DNA of 64,000 nt from Edaphochlamys debaryana (Eukaryota > Chlorophyta > Chlorophyceae > Chlamydomonadales): the NCBI GenBank assembly GCA_016858145.1, contig JAEHOE010000024.1, positions 372,001 through 436,000 on the forward strand. Reading direction: 5' to 3'. Positions 1-10,267 of this stretch are shown one piece after another. How positions within the stretch are numbered: position 1 is the stretch's first letter; each line of letters begins with the position of its first letter. A program made the position numbers and the translations under genes. Below the pieces are notes generated by a model. The model was not told the DNA's origin, did no database searches, and saw nothing but the letters and a program-made list of their open reading frames with translations.

Positions 1-3000
1 TGGAGGCGCCGACGCCCCGCAGCCCGCTGCGAAGTCACTTCCGGGGAGCTCACGGCGGCTGCCTGGGAGGACGCCGAGTGGCCTCCTTGGGCAAAAGCCA
101 GGAACTTTGCAGCTCAATTCTTCCAGTACACCGGCCACTGCGTCCTTGCCCACCAAGCGGCGAGGGAGCTTTCAGCAGTTAAAGAAGGCGGGGACGCAAG
201 GCGGGCGAGATGGCAGCTCGTCGCACTTGGACTCGGACTCGTCGCCATCAATTTTCGCAGTCGTCAAGAAGAGCACGCATTGGGAGAAGTATGGAACGGT
301 GCTCGTGCTACTAGTCGCCGACGAGCTGAGCAGCGACAAGGAAGCGGTCCTGCAAGTGCTCTCGGCAGAGGTGCGTGCGCATGTCGCCGCACGCGCGTTG
401 CGGCTGCGAAGAGAGTCAGTATCACCTGCCCCTAACCACATGCAGGGGTATGATGACAGCACCACGGACGACGTCGCGGAGGCGGTGAAGCTCTTCAACG
501 AGAAGGAGGTGCGCCGGAATCCGCCCCCGCCGCCCCACCCCCCTCTCGTCCCCCTACGCGGCCGCCCCAGGAGCCCCACCTTGCCCTCCGCAAGCCCCCT
601 GCATTCAAGTGCTGCGTTTGTCGTGCCTGTAGGTGTATCCGGACATCGTGATCGTGGACTCGGATAATGAGCTGGTGGACACAAAGCAGGCGAGTGCCGC
701 TGTGCTGCGACGCGCCTCCGCGGCGCCCAGCCCTAGGCGGGGGCCTTATGGGGGCCTCATCCGGGCCAGCCCAGCCTCAGCAGACTCCATATATATGCCC
801 TGACTCGGGCGAATCATGCCACGCACCCAGCCCGAGGCATTGAGGCCCGTTTCCTCCGCCTCTCGGGCCCCCGCACCCCCGCGCGGCGGACCTCACTCCG
901 CGCGCCGCACCCCCAACCCACAGCGCGCTCCCCCTCTCGCACCGCACAACATCCTCGATTCCCATTCCTTCCCCCCCCTTGTCTTCCTCCCTTGGCGCCG
1001 TACAGCTCATCCGTCAGCTGCAGGCCGTCAACCCCACGGTATCGATCCTGGTCCTGGGGTCCCGCGGCGGCGCGCTGTCGCCCGTGGCGGCGCTGCAGGC
1101 GGGCGCGTCGGACTTCATGACTAAGCCGCTGGATCTGGACGAGCTGGTGGCACGTGTGGAGCGGCACGTGCAGCGACAGGTGGGGACTGGGGACTGGGGG
1201 CTGGGGGCTGGGGCACATGTGATGTGGGGAGTGGAGGGTGGGTGCACGGGATGGACATGCAGGACACGTCTGGGCGGCTCAGGATCGCGGTCGCATCTTG
1301 GGCGGAGGTGTTTGGCCTCGCCAAAGCGGTGTGCGGCTGACTAAAGCCTTCGGTACCTGGTATGGAGGGCGCTGGCGTACATGGGCGGCCGGCTACGGAC
1401 TGATGACCGCAACATGGGGCAGTAGGGGAGGCAGGTGGAAAGACATGAGGGTGGCGTTGTTGTCACCCTCTGGCGTCGTGATCAGCCTGTAGGGGCCGTA
1501 GGCTGCATGGGCTAGGGATCGTGACCTCGATACATGGGAAGGACGAGGAAGACTCTATAGGACTAGGAGGGGAGGCCGGGTGCGCCTCGGAAGAGTTGCA
1601 ACCGGGTCCCACTCCATCTGACTTACCCTCAATCCCGCACGGAGCACTGAATGAGCTGCATCCTTCCATTCTGGAGGCTGGAGGCCCCATGTGACTGATC
1701 CGCCCCGCCCCACCCCAGCTCTACACCAAGATGGCGATGGACGATGGAAGGATGGATGTGCAGGCCCCGTGTGACTGATCCGCCCCTCCGCCGACCCCCC
1801 CCCCTCCTCCCCAGCACTGCATCAAGATGGAGATGGAGAAGGCGCTGGAGGACGCCAAGGCCATGATGCAGCGCCTCATGCCGGCCAGCCTGCTGGGGGA
1901 CGTGGTGCGGGGGGGGGAAGAGGGGAGCAGGGAGGGTGGGGATGGGAGGGCAGGAGGGTAGAGGGGCAGAAGCGGCACGAGGCTCACTGGGCTGATGGGG
2001 AGTCCTGGGCGAGGGAGCCCTGCGAGGCCGTGGGCACTGGGGTCTTGACGGGGCGGACTTGCATGGCCTCGAGGCTTCAGACCCCGAAGCGCTGTACCGA
2101 TACCACTGGCATGGCGCGGGAGCTTTGGCCCCGGTATGCGCTCATGTGCTTTCCGGCCCTCACGCGCCGCATGATGGCCCCTGGCCGTACCTCACTGCAA
2201 GGCCCCAGCCTTCACGCCTACCCCCGTGTCCCCTCCTGCTCCACATGATGCGCAAGGACGCGAGCGCGCACTGCTTGGGCCCCGGCCCTCGCTCACTGCA
2301 TGCTCCCAGCTCCCCTCACTGACTCCTCACTCCGTGCTCCCCTGTGCCCCGCCCCCTCCCGCCCCAGATGATGCGCAAGGACGCGAGCGCAGCGGCTGCG
2401 GCGGCCGCGGCCGGGGGCGGCTCGGGCGCTGGCGGCAAGTCGGGGCTCAACAGCGTTGCGGAGACGGACTTTGAGGAGCAGATGAGCGAGCTGAGCGACG
2501 AGAACCACCGGCTGGGGCAGAAGGTGCAGGAGATGGAGCGCAAGCTGGAGCTCAAGGACAAGGTGGGGGGAGTCAGGGGAGGGTGCGAGTGGGCTGGAGG
2601 AGGAGGGGCGGCAGTAGGGCAGGGTGAGGGGAGCGCAAGCTGGAGCTCAAGGACAAGTTGGGGAGGGGAGGAGAGAGAGGCGGAAGAGGGGAGGGGATTT
2701 CGGAGGAGGGGAATGGAGGGAAAGCGAGCGCACGCTAGGAGGGGACGCCTCTTGCACGACTGACATGACCTCGGTTCCGGCCCGCAGGAGAACCGCGATC
2801 TGGAGGCCAAGCTCAACGCCATCGACCGTCGCGTGGCGGCCCTGGCGTCGGCAGCGGAGAGCAGCGGCGGAGCGGGCGCGCAGTCGGCGCTGCGCGGCCA
2901 GCTGGATTCCGTGGCGCAGGCGAATCTGGATCTGCGGCACAAGGTGGACGAGCTGGAGCGCCTCATGCAAAGCACGGTGCAGCAGGGCCGTGTCAGCATG

Positions 3001-3318
3001 ACTGGACGAGCGGCTTCGTCCGGGTCCGGCCAGTTCGTGCTCGGTACGGGCTCGTCCGGGCAGGTCCTGTTCCCCTCGTGCGGCGGCGGCGGCGCGGGGC
3101 CCAGCGGGAGCGGCTCGTCGTCGGGGCCGGGCGGGTGTCCGCTTCCTCAGCAGCCGCAGCAGCCGAACGAGGTGCATGAGGCCCGGGGGCTCGAGGGGGA
3201 GGAGGAGGAGGTGACGGGGGGGCAGCCGCCCGTGGGGGGCGTGGGGCAGGGAGCGGTGGAGGGCGGCGAGCCGCCGGGGCAAGCGCCCTGCGACGGCGAC
3301 GGCGACGCGCCGCGGTGA
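1..3318 (+). CDS. response-regulator receiver domain / coiled-coil protein (5' partial)
   Basis: The frame is open from base 2, so the 5' end lies outside the window. Supported exons are <2-370, 446-508, 633-689, 1006-1179, 1815-1904, 2368-2562 and 2788-3318 (TGA), all joined in phase 0. The first four exons give a REC-like alpha/beta domain: a VLVLLVADE strand, PDIVIVDSD with the candidate phospho-acceptor Asp, VSILVLGS, and FMTKPLDLDEL with the conserved Lys. The acidic pocket before the Asp is only partly kept, so phosphotransfer is plausible but unproven. Later exons encode a helical linker, an Ala/Gly tract and two heptad-rich coiled-coil stretches (about 65 and 60 residues), then a Gly/Pro-rich acidic tail. 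No output enzyme domain is seen. The intron at 690-1005 appears to use a GC-AG pair. A possible in-frame alternative exon starts at 1719. This is probably a scaffold or signalling protein; its role is unknown. Confidence 0.78.
1681..1830 (+). repeat. duplicated intron-end/exon-start segment
   Basis: About 60 bases ending in a polypyrimidine tract, CAG and the start of an exon occur twice in succession. The first copy has its acceptor at 1717-1718 followed by CTC TAC ACC AAG ATG GCG ATG; the second has its acceptor at 1813-1814 followed by CAC TGC ATC AAG ATG GAG ATG. The flanks ggcccc(a/g)tgtgactgatccgccc are nearly identical. The downstream copy reads into a long open exon and is the one used in the gene model. 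The upstream copy is open in the same frame for 19 codons before a TGA, with a GTGCAG donor-like site. Confidence 0.7.
2245..2267 (+). repeat. intronic copy of the downstream exon start, acceptor lost
   Basis: These 23 bases are identical to 2368-2390, the first bases of the coiled-coil exon. The true exon is preceded by CCCCAG, whereas the copy is preceded by CTCCAC, so the AG acceptor is absent. The offset is 123 nt. Confidence 0.85.
2631..2657 (+). repeat. intronic copy of the upstream exon end, donor lost
   Basis: These 27 bases are identical to 2536-2562, the last bases of the exon. The true exon is followed by GTGGGG (donor), the copy by TTGGGG, so the GT is destroyed. The offset is 95 nt. 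Confidence 0.88.
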
Positions 3319-6284
3319 CCCCACCCGCGCCTGCGCCTGCGCGCCGGGCCCGGGCCCAGGCCCATAGACCTGCGGGCCCCGGCCGGGCCCGGCCGGGCCC
3401 CGGCCGGCACCACGGGGGCCTGGGCTGTGGCCTCGAGGCGGGGCCCGCAGAGGCCGTGCTGCCGTGCTGGGCGAGGCCTCGGGAGCGCGGGGCCTCCTGC
3501 GTCGCCCCTCTGGTCGCCGCGGCGCGGCGCTGGCCAAGCCTGCAGCAGCCGGCCTGCAGCAGCCGGCCTGCGGGGCCCCGACGGTCCGAGGGCCCCGGCC
3601 ACCCGCCCCGCCTGACTCCTGACCCCACACCGCCGGGCCCAGGCCCGCGGCTGCGGCGTACGGCGCTGTCTGGGCCCGCGTCAGCGGCTCGGGGCCCGGG
3701 CCGCGCTCAACGGGCGGCCACCGGCCTTGCCCGGCCGGCGGCGGCCACCTGCAGCGGCCTGGCGGGCCGCCGCCTGCCCGGCCCTGGCCCCGGCCCTTGT
3801 GCCCAGGCGGGGGTCCTGGCGGCGGCCACCTGCCCAGCCCTGGCCCCGGCCGTGGCCCCCGCGCGCGCCTTCTGTGCGGCCTTAAGCGCGAGGCCCGCGG
3901 CGCCGCTGGCGGGCGGCCGTAGCGCGAGCCACCACGTGTTTTGGGCCCGGTGCTGGTTTGGGGCCCGCCTGGCCTGGCCTGGCCACGGCGCCCGGGTCTG
4001 GCCGGGCCTGGCACTCTTCGCTTGGCCCGCGCTGCCGCTGCCTGTCGGCCGTGGCACGAGCTCCCGGCGGGAGACGAGGGTGTGGGGGCCCTGTCGATGC
4101 CAGAGGGCTTGCGGGGCCGGGTGAGTTCCTGCGGGCCCCGACGGGGTCGGAGCCCCACCGCCCCACCCGAACGGGTCCGTTGCGGCACCGACGCCCCCAG
4201 GCAGACCCTCGCCGGAACCTCAGCGGCCCGGGCGGGGAGCGCGGTGTGAAGCTGAGGTTCGCGGGGCACGCGTGGTCAAGGCCCCGCCGTCCCTGGGCCC
4301 GGTGGGCCTGGCGGGGCCCATGGCCACGGGCCCGCTGCGGGGCCCCGTTTGACTGCCCGCACAACGCAGCAGGGGCAGCCGGCGGGGCGAGCGCTGTGCG
4401 CGCTGTGCATCCGCTGCTGCTGCCTCCAATAAGAGCACACAGCCGTCGTCACTCGAGGCCGCCCCCCGGCTCGCGGCTGGGGCCCGTCGCAACTCCGCGC
4501 CGGCCGCCCAAACCCCGGCGGCCCTGCGGCTTGGTGCGCTGCGCTGTGGCCACCGCACCGTTCCTGCCCCGGGCCCACCGCAGGCCCACGCCCTGGCATG
4601 GGTTTGCGGCCGGACAGGCTGTCGGCTGCAGAGGGCCATGGAGGCGCTCCACGTGCCGTTGGACACGGGCAGCTGCCGGCCCAGGCCCCATCGGGTTTTG
4701 GGCGGTTGCGCAGGGGGCCCGGGCCCAGCCGCCTGTCGGGGGCCTCGAGGCTGGGCCCGGCAGGGCCCATCGGGCCCAGCCTCGGCGTCCGCTGTACTGC
4801 CGTGTTGAGATAGAGGCGGCGGGGGCTCGCTGTGTGCCGCGAGCGGCCGTTGTGTCCTCGGCGAACTGGTCACTGCAACAGCGTCAATGCCGTCGATGCC
4901 GGGGAGTAGGGCGCGCGAACGGCTTGGCCCGGCCTCAAGGCCCGCTGCGTCGGGCCCGGCCGCCTGAGCCAAGAATGGAACGGAACGCACGTCGGATGGG
5001 TGTCTTCTTAACAGCACTTGGTCTTTGAGGGCCCCGAAGGGAGCTTGACAGCCCGCGTCTGTGGTGCCGGCAGGGGCTGGGAATGGGGATGGCGACGGGG
5101 GCGGCGGAGGGGCACGGAGGGTATGAGTGGAATACTAATGAAGCTGCCTTAAGGCGCTGAAGCACGGGTTGTTGGTTTGGAGCCAAGGCTCAATTGGTCG
5201 CCATAAGCGCGCAAGGCGAGGCCACGGGGCCTTATCAACCGCCTCGGGGCCGTGTTTGGTTGCGGCTTGCGCTGTACCGTTGCAGATGCGAGAAGGCCAA
5301 GGCCCGGCAGATTAGAGCCCAGACGCGGCTCGCTATCACTGCGTGTGCTAGGTTGCTGTTCGGGCAGTTTGGCCTCAGGGGTCGTGATGCTTAGGATCAG
5401 GCCAGGCAGGTAGCGTGCGTGTTTGGGGGCCCGCCGTGACGACGATTAGGACGGCAGTCCTATTGTCACTTTGGCTGCCACATCTCCGCAAGCATGTGAG
5501 AGCCGCGCACAAGCATTTGTCATCTGCGCAGGTGCAGGCTGCAGGGGCTTGATAGTCCTCCTTGCTGTGCACACCACGCCACGCGTCGATACCGAAGCCC
5601 TTTCTAGGGGTGGCGACTGGGGCTGGCCTTGGGAGCCCCTCAGTGTCTTGCGCGAATCGCTTGCGGTGCTCGGGTGCCGTCCCGCTTGGGGTGCTGGTGA
5701 ATGCTGATTGCCTGCGCCGAGCGCTCTGCCCAAAGTACCGATGTGCGTCAGAGGGGCTTGACATGACCAATACCCGCATGCGGCGTGCGCCTGATGTGTG
5801 GGAGGTGCGGCTGCGAGGGGCAGGGTGCTGGTGCCGGCAAGGGCAGGCTGGGATAGGGTGGGGCTTGCTTGTATGGGAATGCGTTCATGTGAGTGTTTCA
5901 GCTGGTCGTCGTCACACGAGTGCGGTTCTTATGGACTGGGAGGGTCGCGGTCTGCCGGGCCCGTCCAGGTACTGCCGCGGAGGCGCATGTGACGGGGCTC
6001 TAGTGTGCTTGCGCATTGCGGGGGTGAAGGGCTGGCGCAGACACGGTATAACTCCGGGATCGGAGAATGCGATAGCTCGGGAGATGGGTGTATGGGGCAA
6101 GGCGGGCGAGGTCAGGGTCTGGCCCCTTGGCATGCAAAGCTGCCGTGCAAGGCTACAGCAAATGTCACTGCCTTTGGGACCCCGTGTCAGAACTTGTCGT
6201 CAGCGACTAGAGCAACACCACAAACACTAGCGCTCCGAGGGGAGTGCAGGACTCCGCAACCCCTCCGCAGCGTTGCTTCCTCGC
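3319..6284. other. gene-poor region; GGCCC-rich block then featureless DNA
   Basis: From 3319 to about 4790 the sequence is dominated by GGCC/GGGCCC words on both strands, with small direct repeats such as gcctgcagcagccg twice near 3539-3566. Long stop-free frames occur here on both strands but follow from the composition and show no domain. From about 4800 to 6240 composition is more mixed and no frame shows the high G/C third-position bias of the real genes. Part may be the 3' untranslated region of the upstream gene; no poly(A) signal was identified. Confidence 0.6.
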
Positions 6285-6785
6285 ATGGACAGCACCTACT
6301 ACCAGGCCCAGCACTGCTGCTGCAACCCACGAGGGCCACGACCCCAGGGCCCCAGCACCGGTGCTAACGTGTGCGACCCTGCCCAGTGCACGCCTTACCT
6401 CGCCCTCGTCCCCGCCCCGCACCTGGCCCACTCGCCGCCGTTCTGCAGCCCCTACGTGCGTCCCCAAATCCTCACCCCCCAAACAACCCTTGCACCGGCG
6501 ACGCACGTTGGTCGGCCACAACTACCCACCACCCCTGCCAGTTTGATGAGCCTATGGACGTCCGAAAGCAGGCCGCCATGGCCGCGCCTGCCGTTCTACG
6601 GGGACAGACCCTTCTGCGCCTTGCGCGCTGGTGGGGTCCGCGTCAGCCCCGAGGCCGCCATAGGAACTCGGCGGCGGCTTGGGCAAGACCAGAGGTGCAT
6701 TCGTCCTCCTTGCTGGCGAAAGTGCTCACTGAATCACGCACCACGACGGGCTCTGGCGTGGGGGTGGCGCCCGGGCCTGAGGTAG
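6285..6785 (+). CDS. possible Pro/Cys-rich small protein
   Basis: A single open frame of about 166 residues starts at ATG 6285 and ends at TAG 6783-6785. The first 125 codons have strongly G/C-ending codons and a non-random, Cys/Tyr/His/Pro-rich composition (for example MDSTYYQAQHCCCNPRG), which supports coding. After about 6660 the codon bias decays and the opposite strand becomes the better frame, so the true 3' end may be an unrecognised splice. No family is recognised. It conflicts with the possible last exon of the minus-strand gene at 7204-7437. Confidence 0.3.
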   Translation: MDSTYYQAQHCCCNPRGPRPQGPSTGANVCDPAQCTPYLALVPAPHLAHSPPFCSPYVRPQILTPQTTLAPATHVGRPQLPTTPASLMSLWTSESRPPWPRLPFYGDRPFCALRAGGVRVSPEAAIGTRRRLGQDQRCIRPPCWRKCSLNHAPRRALAWGWRPGLR

Positions 6786-7021
6786 GAGGGCGGCAAGGGC
6801 AGGACACGGGGCAGGAGAGCAAGTCGTGGGACTCTGGGACAGCGACAGCCGCCCACCCCCCTGCAGGACCCTCACGCGCACCCCCCCTGGGATCCTCCCC
6901 GCCCCAAGGGACCACCCTCCCCCCGCACGATCCCACAACCCCCACCCCACGGGGCCACGCTGCCCACGCACCCGTGTGCCGCAGGCGTGGACCCACCGCA
7001 CACGCTCCCATGGGGCGACAC

Positions 7022-7072
7022 ACTCCCTCCCACCACCCACCACCCACCACCCACCACCCACCACGCACCCAC
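7022..7072 (+). repeat. CCAC-type simple repeat
   Basis: A short run of caccacccacc units, read as GTGGGTGG on the minus strand, lies in the proposed intron of the minus-strand coiled-coil gene. It has no coding signal. Confidence 0.8.
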
Positions 7073-7203
7073 ACGCTCACTCGCCTCCCACCCAACCCCT
7101 CAGCTCAGCCAGGGCGGGGGGCAGGGAGCCGCCGCAACCCTTGGCTCCCGTCGTGCCGTGGACCGCGCCAAGCATCCCACCACACTCCCGGCCCCCCACG
7201 CAC

Positions 7204-7437
7204 CCACTGCGCCGCCAACACAGCCCGCTCCTTGATCAGCTCATGCAGCGTGGCGCGCTCGCCCTCGCGCTGCGCCTGCAGCTCCTCAACCATGGCGGGC
7301 AGCGGCTGCCCAGGCGAAACCCGCTGGAGCTCATTCCTGATCTGAACATCCAGCGCTTCGATTCTACGCTGTGCTGCACTGATGTGCGTGCAGTTGCACT
7401 GGTGGATCTCGTGAAGGTGGAAATCCATGTCTGCCAT
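7204..7437 (-). CDS. short coiled-coil protein, first exon (3' structure uncertain)
   Basis: The ATG at 7437 opens a 78-codon exon whose sequence (MADMDFHLHEIHQC at the start, then a charged, heptad-like AQRRIEALDVQIRNELQ and EELQAQREGERATLHELIKE) is clearly helical. The exon ends CAGTGG before a GTGCGT donor at 7203. The downstream intron is a GTGGGTGG-rich run. Two phase-compatible acceptors exist near 6860 and 6780 and both lead to a stop at 6726; a different frame ending at 6643 has better codon use but the wrong phase. The exon is therefore well supported and the C-terminus is not. No family is recognised. Confidence 0.5.
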
Positions 7438-8061
7438 TGCGGCAGCAGCGGTTGCCGTCTGTTTCTGGCTGGCGCGCCTCACGTGTAATGCTTGCACGGT
7501 CGTGCCGAAGGGCTGACGGCCGAAGGGCTGAGCAGCGCAATCGGTGTCTGACTGACCCGTGACACCCGTGAGCACACCCGGGGACCCACAGCTTGCCCCA
7601 TCAGGGGGTTGGCGCAGGGGCCAGTTGGCGTGTCGCCGACACGTTTGCATTCCCACGGTGCTGCATTCGGCGCGTGTTGCAGTGCGGCCTCCCTCCCCAT
7701 CGACCCCCTGCCCCGCCCTCGACCCACCGGCGGACCGGCGACCCACCGGCCACACATACCCAGCCCCAACATCCCCCTCCCCCTCCAGCGCAGTGTTTCT
7801 ACTACTACATGCATGTGTTGGGTATCGAGGAAACCGTAAGCAAGCAGAAAGCCCGGCGAGATCCCGAAGTTGTGAGGCTCCGCGACTACTACATGCATGT
7901 GTGTCAGTTGGCAGATGGAGTATTGAGTACGTTTCCAACAGGTGCCGATTTCCCTACCAGTACTGCCATCCCGACGCCGCCGCCACCCACACGATCAGGC
8001 TGAACGCCGACACCCCCACAGCCACACCCAGTACTGAGGCCCAAAACCCCGCAACTCAACC

Positions 8062-10267
8062 TCATAGATCATGCTCAGGCAGCCCCTCCGGCTCCAGCAC
8101 TCGGTCCAGTGCCTGCATGAGCCACTGCAGCCTCTCCAGCCCCACCACATCGGGCCCCGGGGCCCCGGGCTCGGTGCCGTCCCACAGGGCCTGGAACACC
8201 TGGGGCGGCGGGGGGAGGGTAGGGGGCAGAGGGCATTGGGGTGTGAGTTCATGAGGAGCGACGCAGGCAGAAAGGGCCGGGACCGGCGCGGCACCGAGGA
8301 AGGTGCCGAGCCGTGGTCAAGGGTGTGTGGCTGTTAACTATGGGCTGGACTCGCTTAACCCAGATGCAGATGCCAGGCCTCACCTTCGCGAGTGCAGCCT
8401 GGAACTTGGTCGCCGCTGGCATCGCTGACACAGTGTCAGCGGCGGGGTCCTCCCGCTGCCTCTTGCCGCCGCCGCTCCCGGCTCCCTCGCCTCCTGCAGC
8501 CCCTGCCTCCGGTCCGGTCCCAGCGCTGTCGGCGCCCTGACCAACCTCCGCCCCCAGCTGCCTGGCGGCCTCCGCGGCCGCCCGCACGGCCGCCGGAGAG
8601 CTGCACGTCAGCACGATGGCGTGTACGGCAGGCAGCGGCCTGTACGACACCAGGCTGCCTTGGGCCGCCCGCTCGCGGATCGTCCTGACCCAGCCGTGTT
8701 GCTCCTTCTTGGCGGCTTGCAGGAGAGTGCATATGGCGGGGCCGCGGAGCAGCAGCTCGTAGCCCTCGCCGCCTCTCCAAATCCCGCCGCCGCCGTCGCT
8801 GCCATCACCGCCGCCACCTTCAGCGCCGCCACTGCCGCCACTGTTGCTGCCGCTATCGCCGCCCCCACCCCCGCTGCCGCTGCACCCCGGGCTGCCGGAC
8901 AGCATCGCCTCGAGGACCTGCTCCAGCACTGCCCTTGACATCGGCAGCGCCTGCTGCGCCGCCGCTGGGCCACTGCTGCTGCCCCCGCTGCCGCCGCCCT
9001 CGTCCCGGCCGCAAGCCATCGCAACGCTGGAAGTATCAGGATAGGGCGGCGGCCGGAGGAGGATGTTGAAATCGAGAGTGCTCATCATGTTTGACCACAC
9101 GTTGAGCTTGAAGGGCGTTCCAAGAATGCGGGCCAGGGCCAACGTGGACCGCTGCTCGTCCTGTGCTGCATCCGTACCACCGTACTCGTACACGGCCGTA
9201 CAAGCTCGTACGGCGTCACAGCGCTGCAGCAGCTGAGCGGCGGTGCTGGCGCCTGGCGGGCGGCTGGTCAGGGGCACATCGAGCTCCAACAGACCCAGGC
9301 GCTGTCCCAGCTTCGTGCATGGCAGCAATATAGCCTCCAAGAACTCCAGCGTGGCATCGGCATCCACGAAGTAGGTTTCAGGTCCTGCCTTGAGGGTGCA
9401 GGAGGTCAGGACGCCTTGGGAGAAGACGCAGGCGACGGTCCCGCAGTACGGCGCCCGGCTGCCAATCCACCAGACCAGGCCTAGTGAGCAGCGCTGCACC
9501 GTAGGCGACAGGGCGTCCAGGACTACGCAGGCGTCTTCGGCGTCGTAGTCAATTGCTTCTCCGCCGTCCAGAACGAACTCCTGCAGCGCTGCCATGGGCG
9601 CGAGCGCCGCAGCGAGGTCCGCAGAGGAAGGCATGTCGTCTCCTTCACCGTCGCCTCCTGCCAGCGTGACCTTCAAACGCGTCAGCTGGGGCGCCAGGGT
9701 AGGGCCGATGTGGCCCAGCCAGCCCGCGTGGTTGAGGCTGAGGCTGGTGAGGTGCGGCAGGCCCTCCAGGGGCACGCCGCCCTCGTGAGCGAGCCAGGCG
9801 GGGGTGCTGAGCTGAAGCGCCCGCAGCTCCGACATCCTCCGCAGCAGCTCAGCAAGAGCCCCAGCCACTGAGCTGGGTGCGTCAGGTAGATGGGCAGATA
9901 GACCGGCTTGGCTGGCGTCGGGCAGATCGACCTCCAGCACCGTGACGCGCCGGCAGGGCGCCGAGGATGCGCCGAGGATGAGCACGGCCGCGGAGTTCCG
10001 CCCGATCAGCGACAGACGGCTGCATTGCGGCCACCGCTGCAGCCAGCGGCCGCCATGGCTTAGCTTCTGCACCTCCTCGATTGTGCAGCCCCGCTGCGGC
10101 TCGGAGACCACGAGGTGCGCGATCGCGCCATCCACCAGGTCCCGGAGACCGCGAGAGGCCAGCCGCGCCTTCGCCAGGCCAGTGCGCCCATCGGAGCTGA
10201 GCACAGCAAAGATGGCGCTGTGGGCATCGCGCGAGAGGTTGCTGGAGAGCAGGTCGCTGAGCGTCAT
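8062..10267 (-). CDS. F-box/LRR-like protein, paralogue A1
   Basis: Two exons: 8384-10267 (628 codons from ATG 10267) and 8062-8199 (46 codons, TGA), joined in phase 0 through an AAG|GTGAGG donor and a CCCCAG acceptor; 673 residues. The N-terminus (LLSSNLSRDAHSAIFAVLSS, then ARLASRGLRDLVDGAIAHL) resembles a divergent F-box followed by the usual linker. Leucine-rich segments follow to about residue 330 (LRALQLSTPAWL, LPHLTSLSLNHAGWL, LTRLKVTL). A Gly/Ser-rich linker occupies roughly residues 415-500, then a conserved alpha/beta-looking C-terminal region (GYELLLRG, AIVLTCSSP). The second exon (VFQALWDGTEPGAPGPDVVG) is conserved in all five paralogues. F-box/LRR proteins usually select substrates for SCF ubiquitin ligases; that role is inferred. 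A1 is closest to A2/A3 and differs by a unique C-terminus (LPEHDL). Confidence 0.82.

Noticed and set aside
2647..4269. 540-codon minus-strand open frame
   Set aside because: It runs antisense through real exons of the response-regulator gene and then through GGCCC-rich DNA; the composition alone removes stops and there is no domain.
3958..5028. 356-codon plus-strand frame
   Set aside because: Same GGCCC-rich block; Ala/Arg/Pro/Gly composition in several frames at once, no coding periodicity.
5562..6230. 222-codon plus-strand frame
   Set aside because: Third codon positions lack the strong G/C preference of real genes here, and no motif or splice context supports it.
7593..8003. Plus-strand frame with YYYMHVLGIEE-like sequence and a repeated YYMHV
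   Set aside because: The region from 7885 is homologous to the 3' flank of paralogue A2 (14380-14480), where the frame is not kept, so it is most likely untranslated sequence; the repeated 17-mer at 7801 and 7885 is a local direct repeat.
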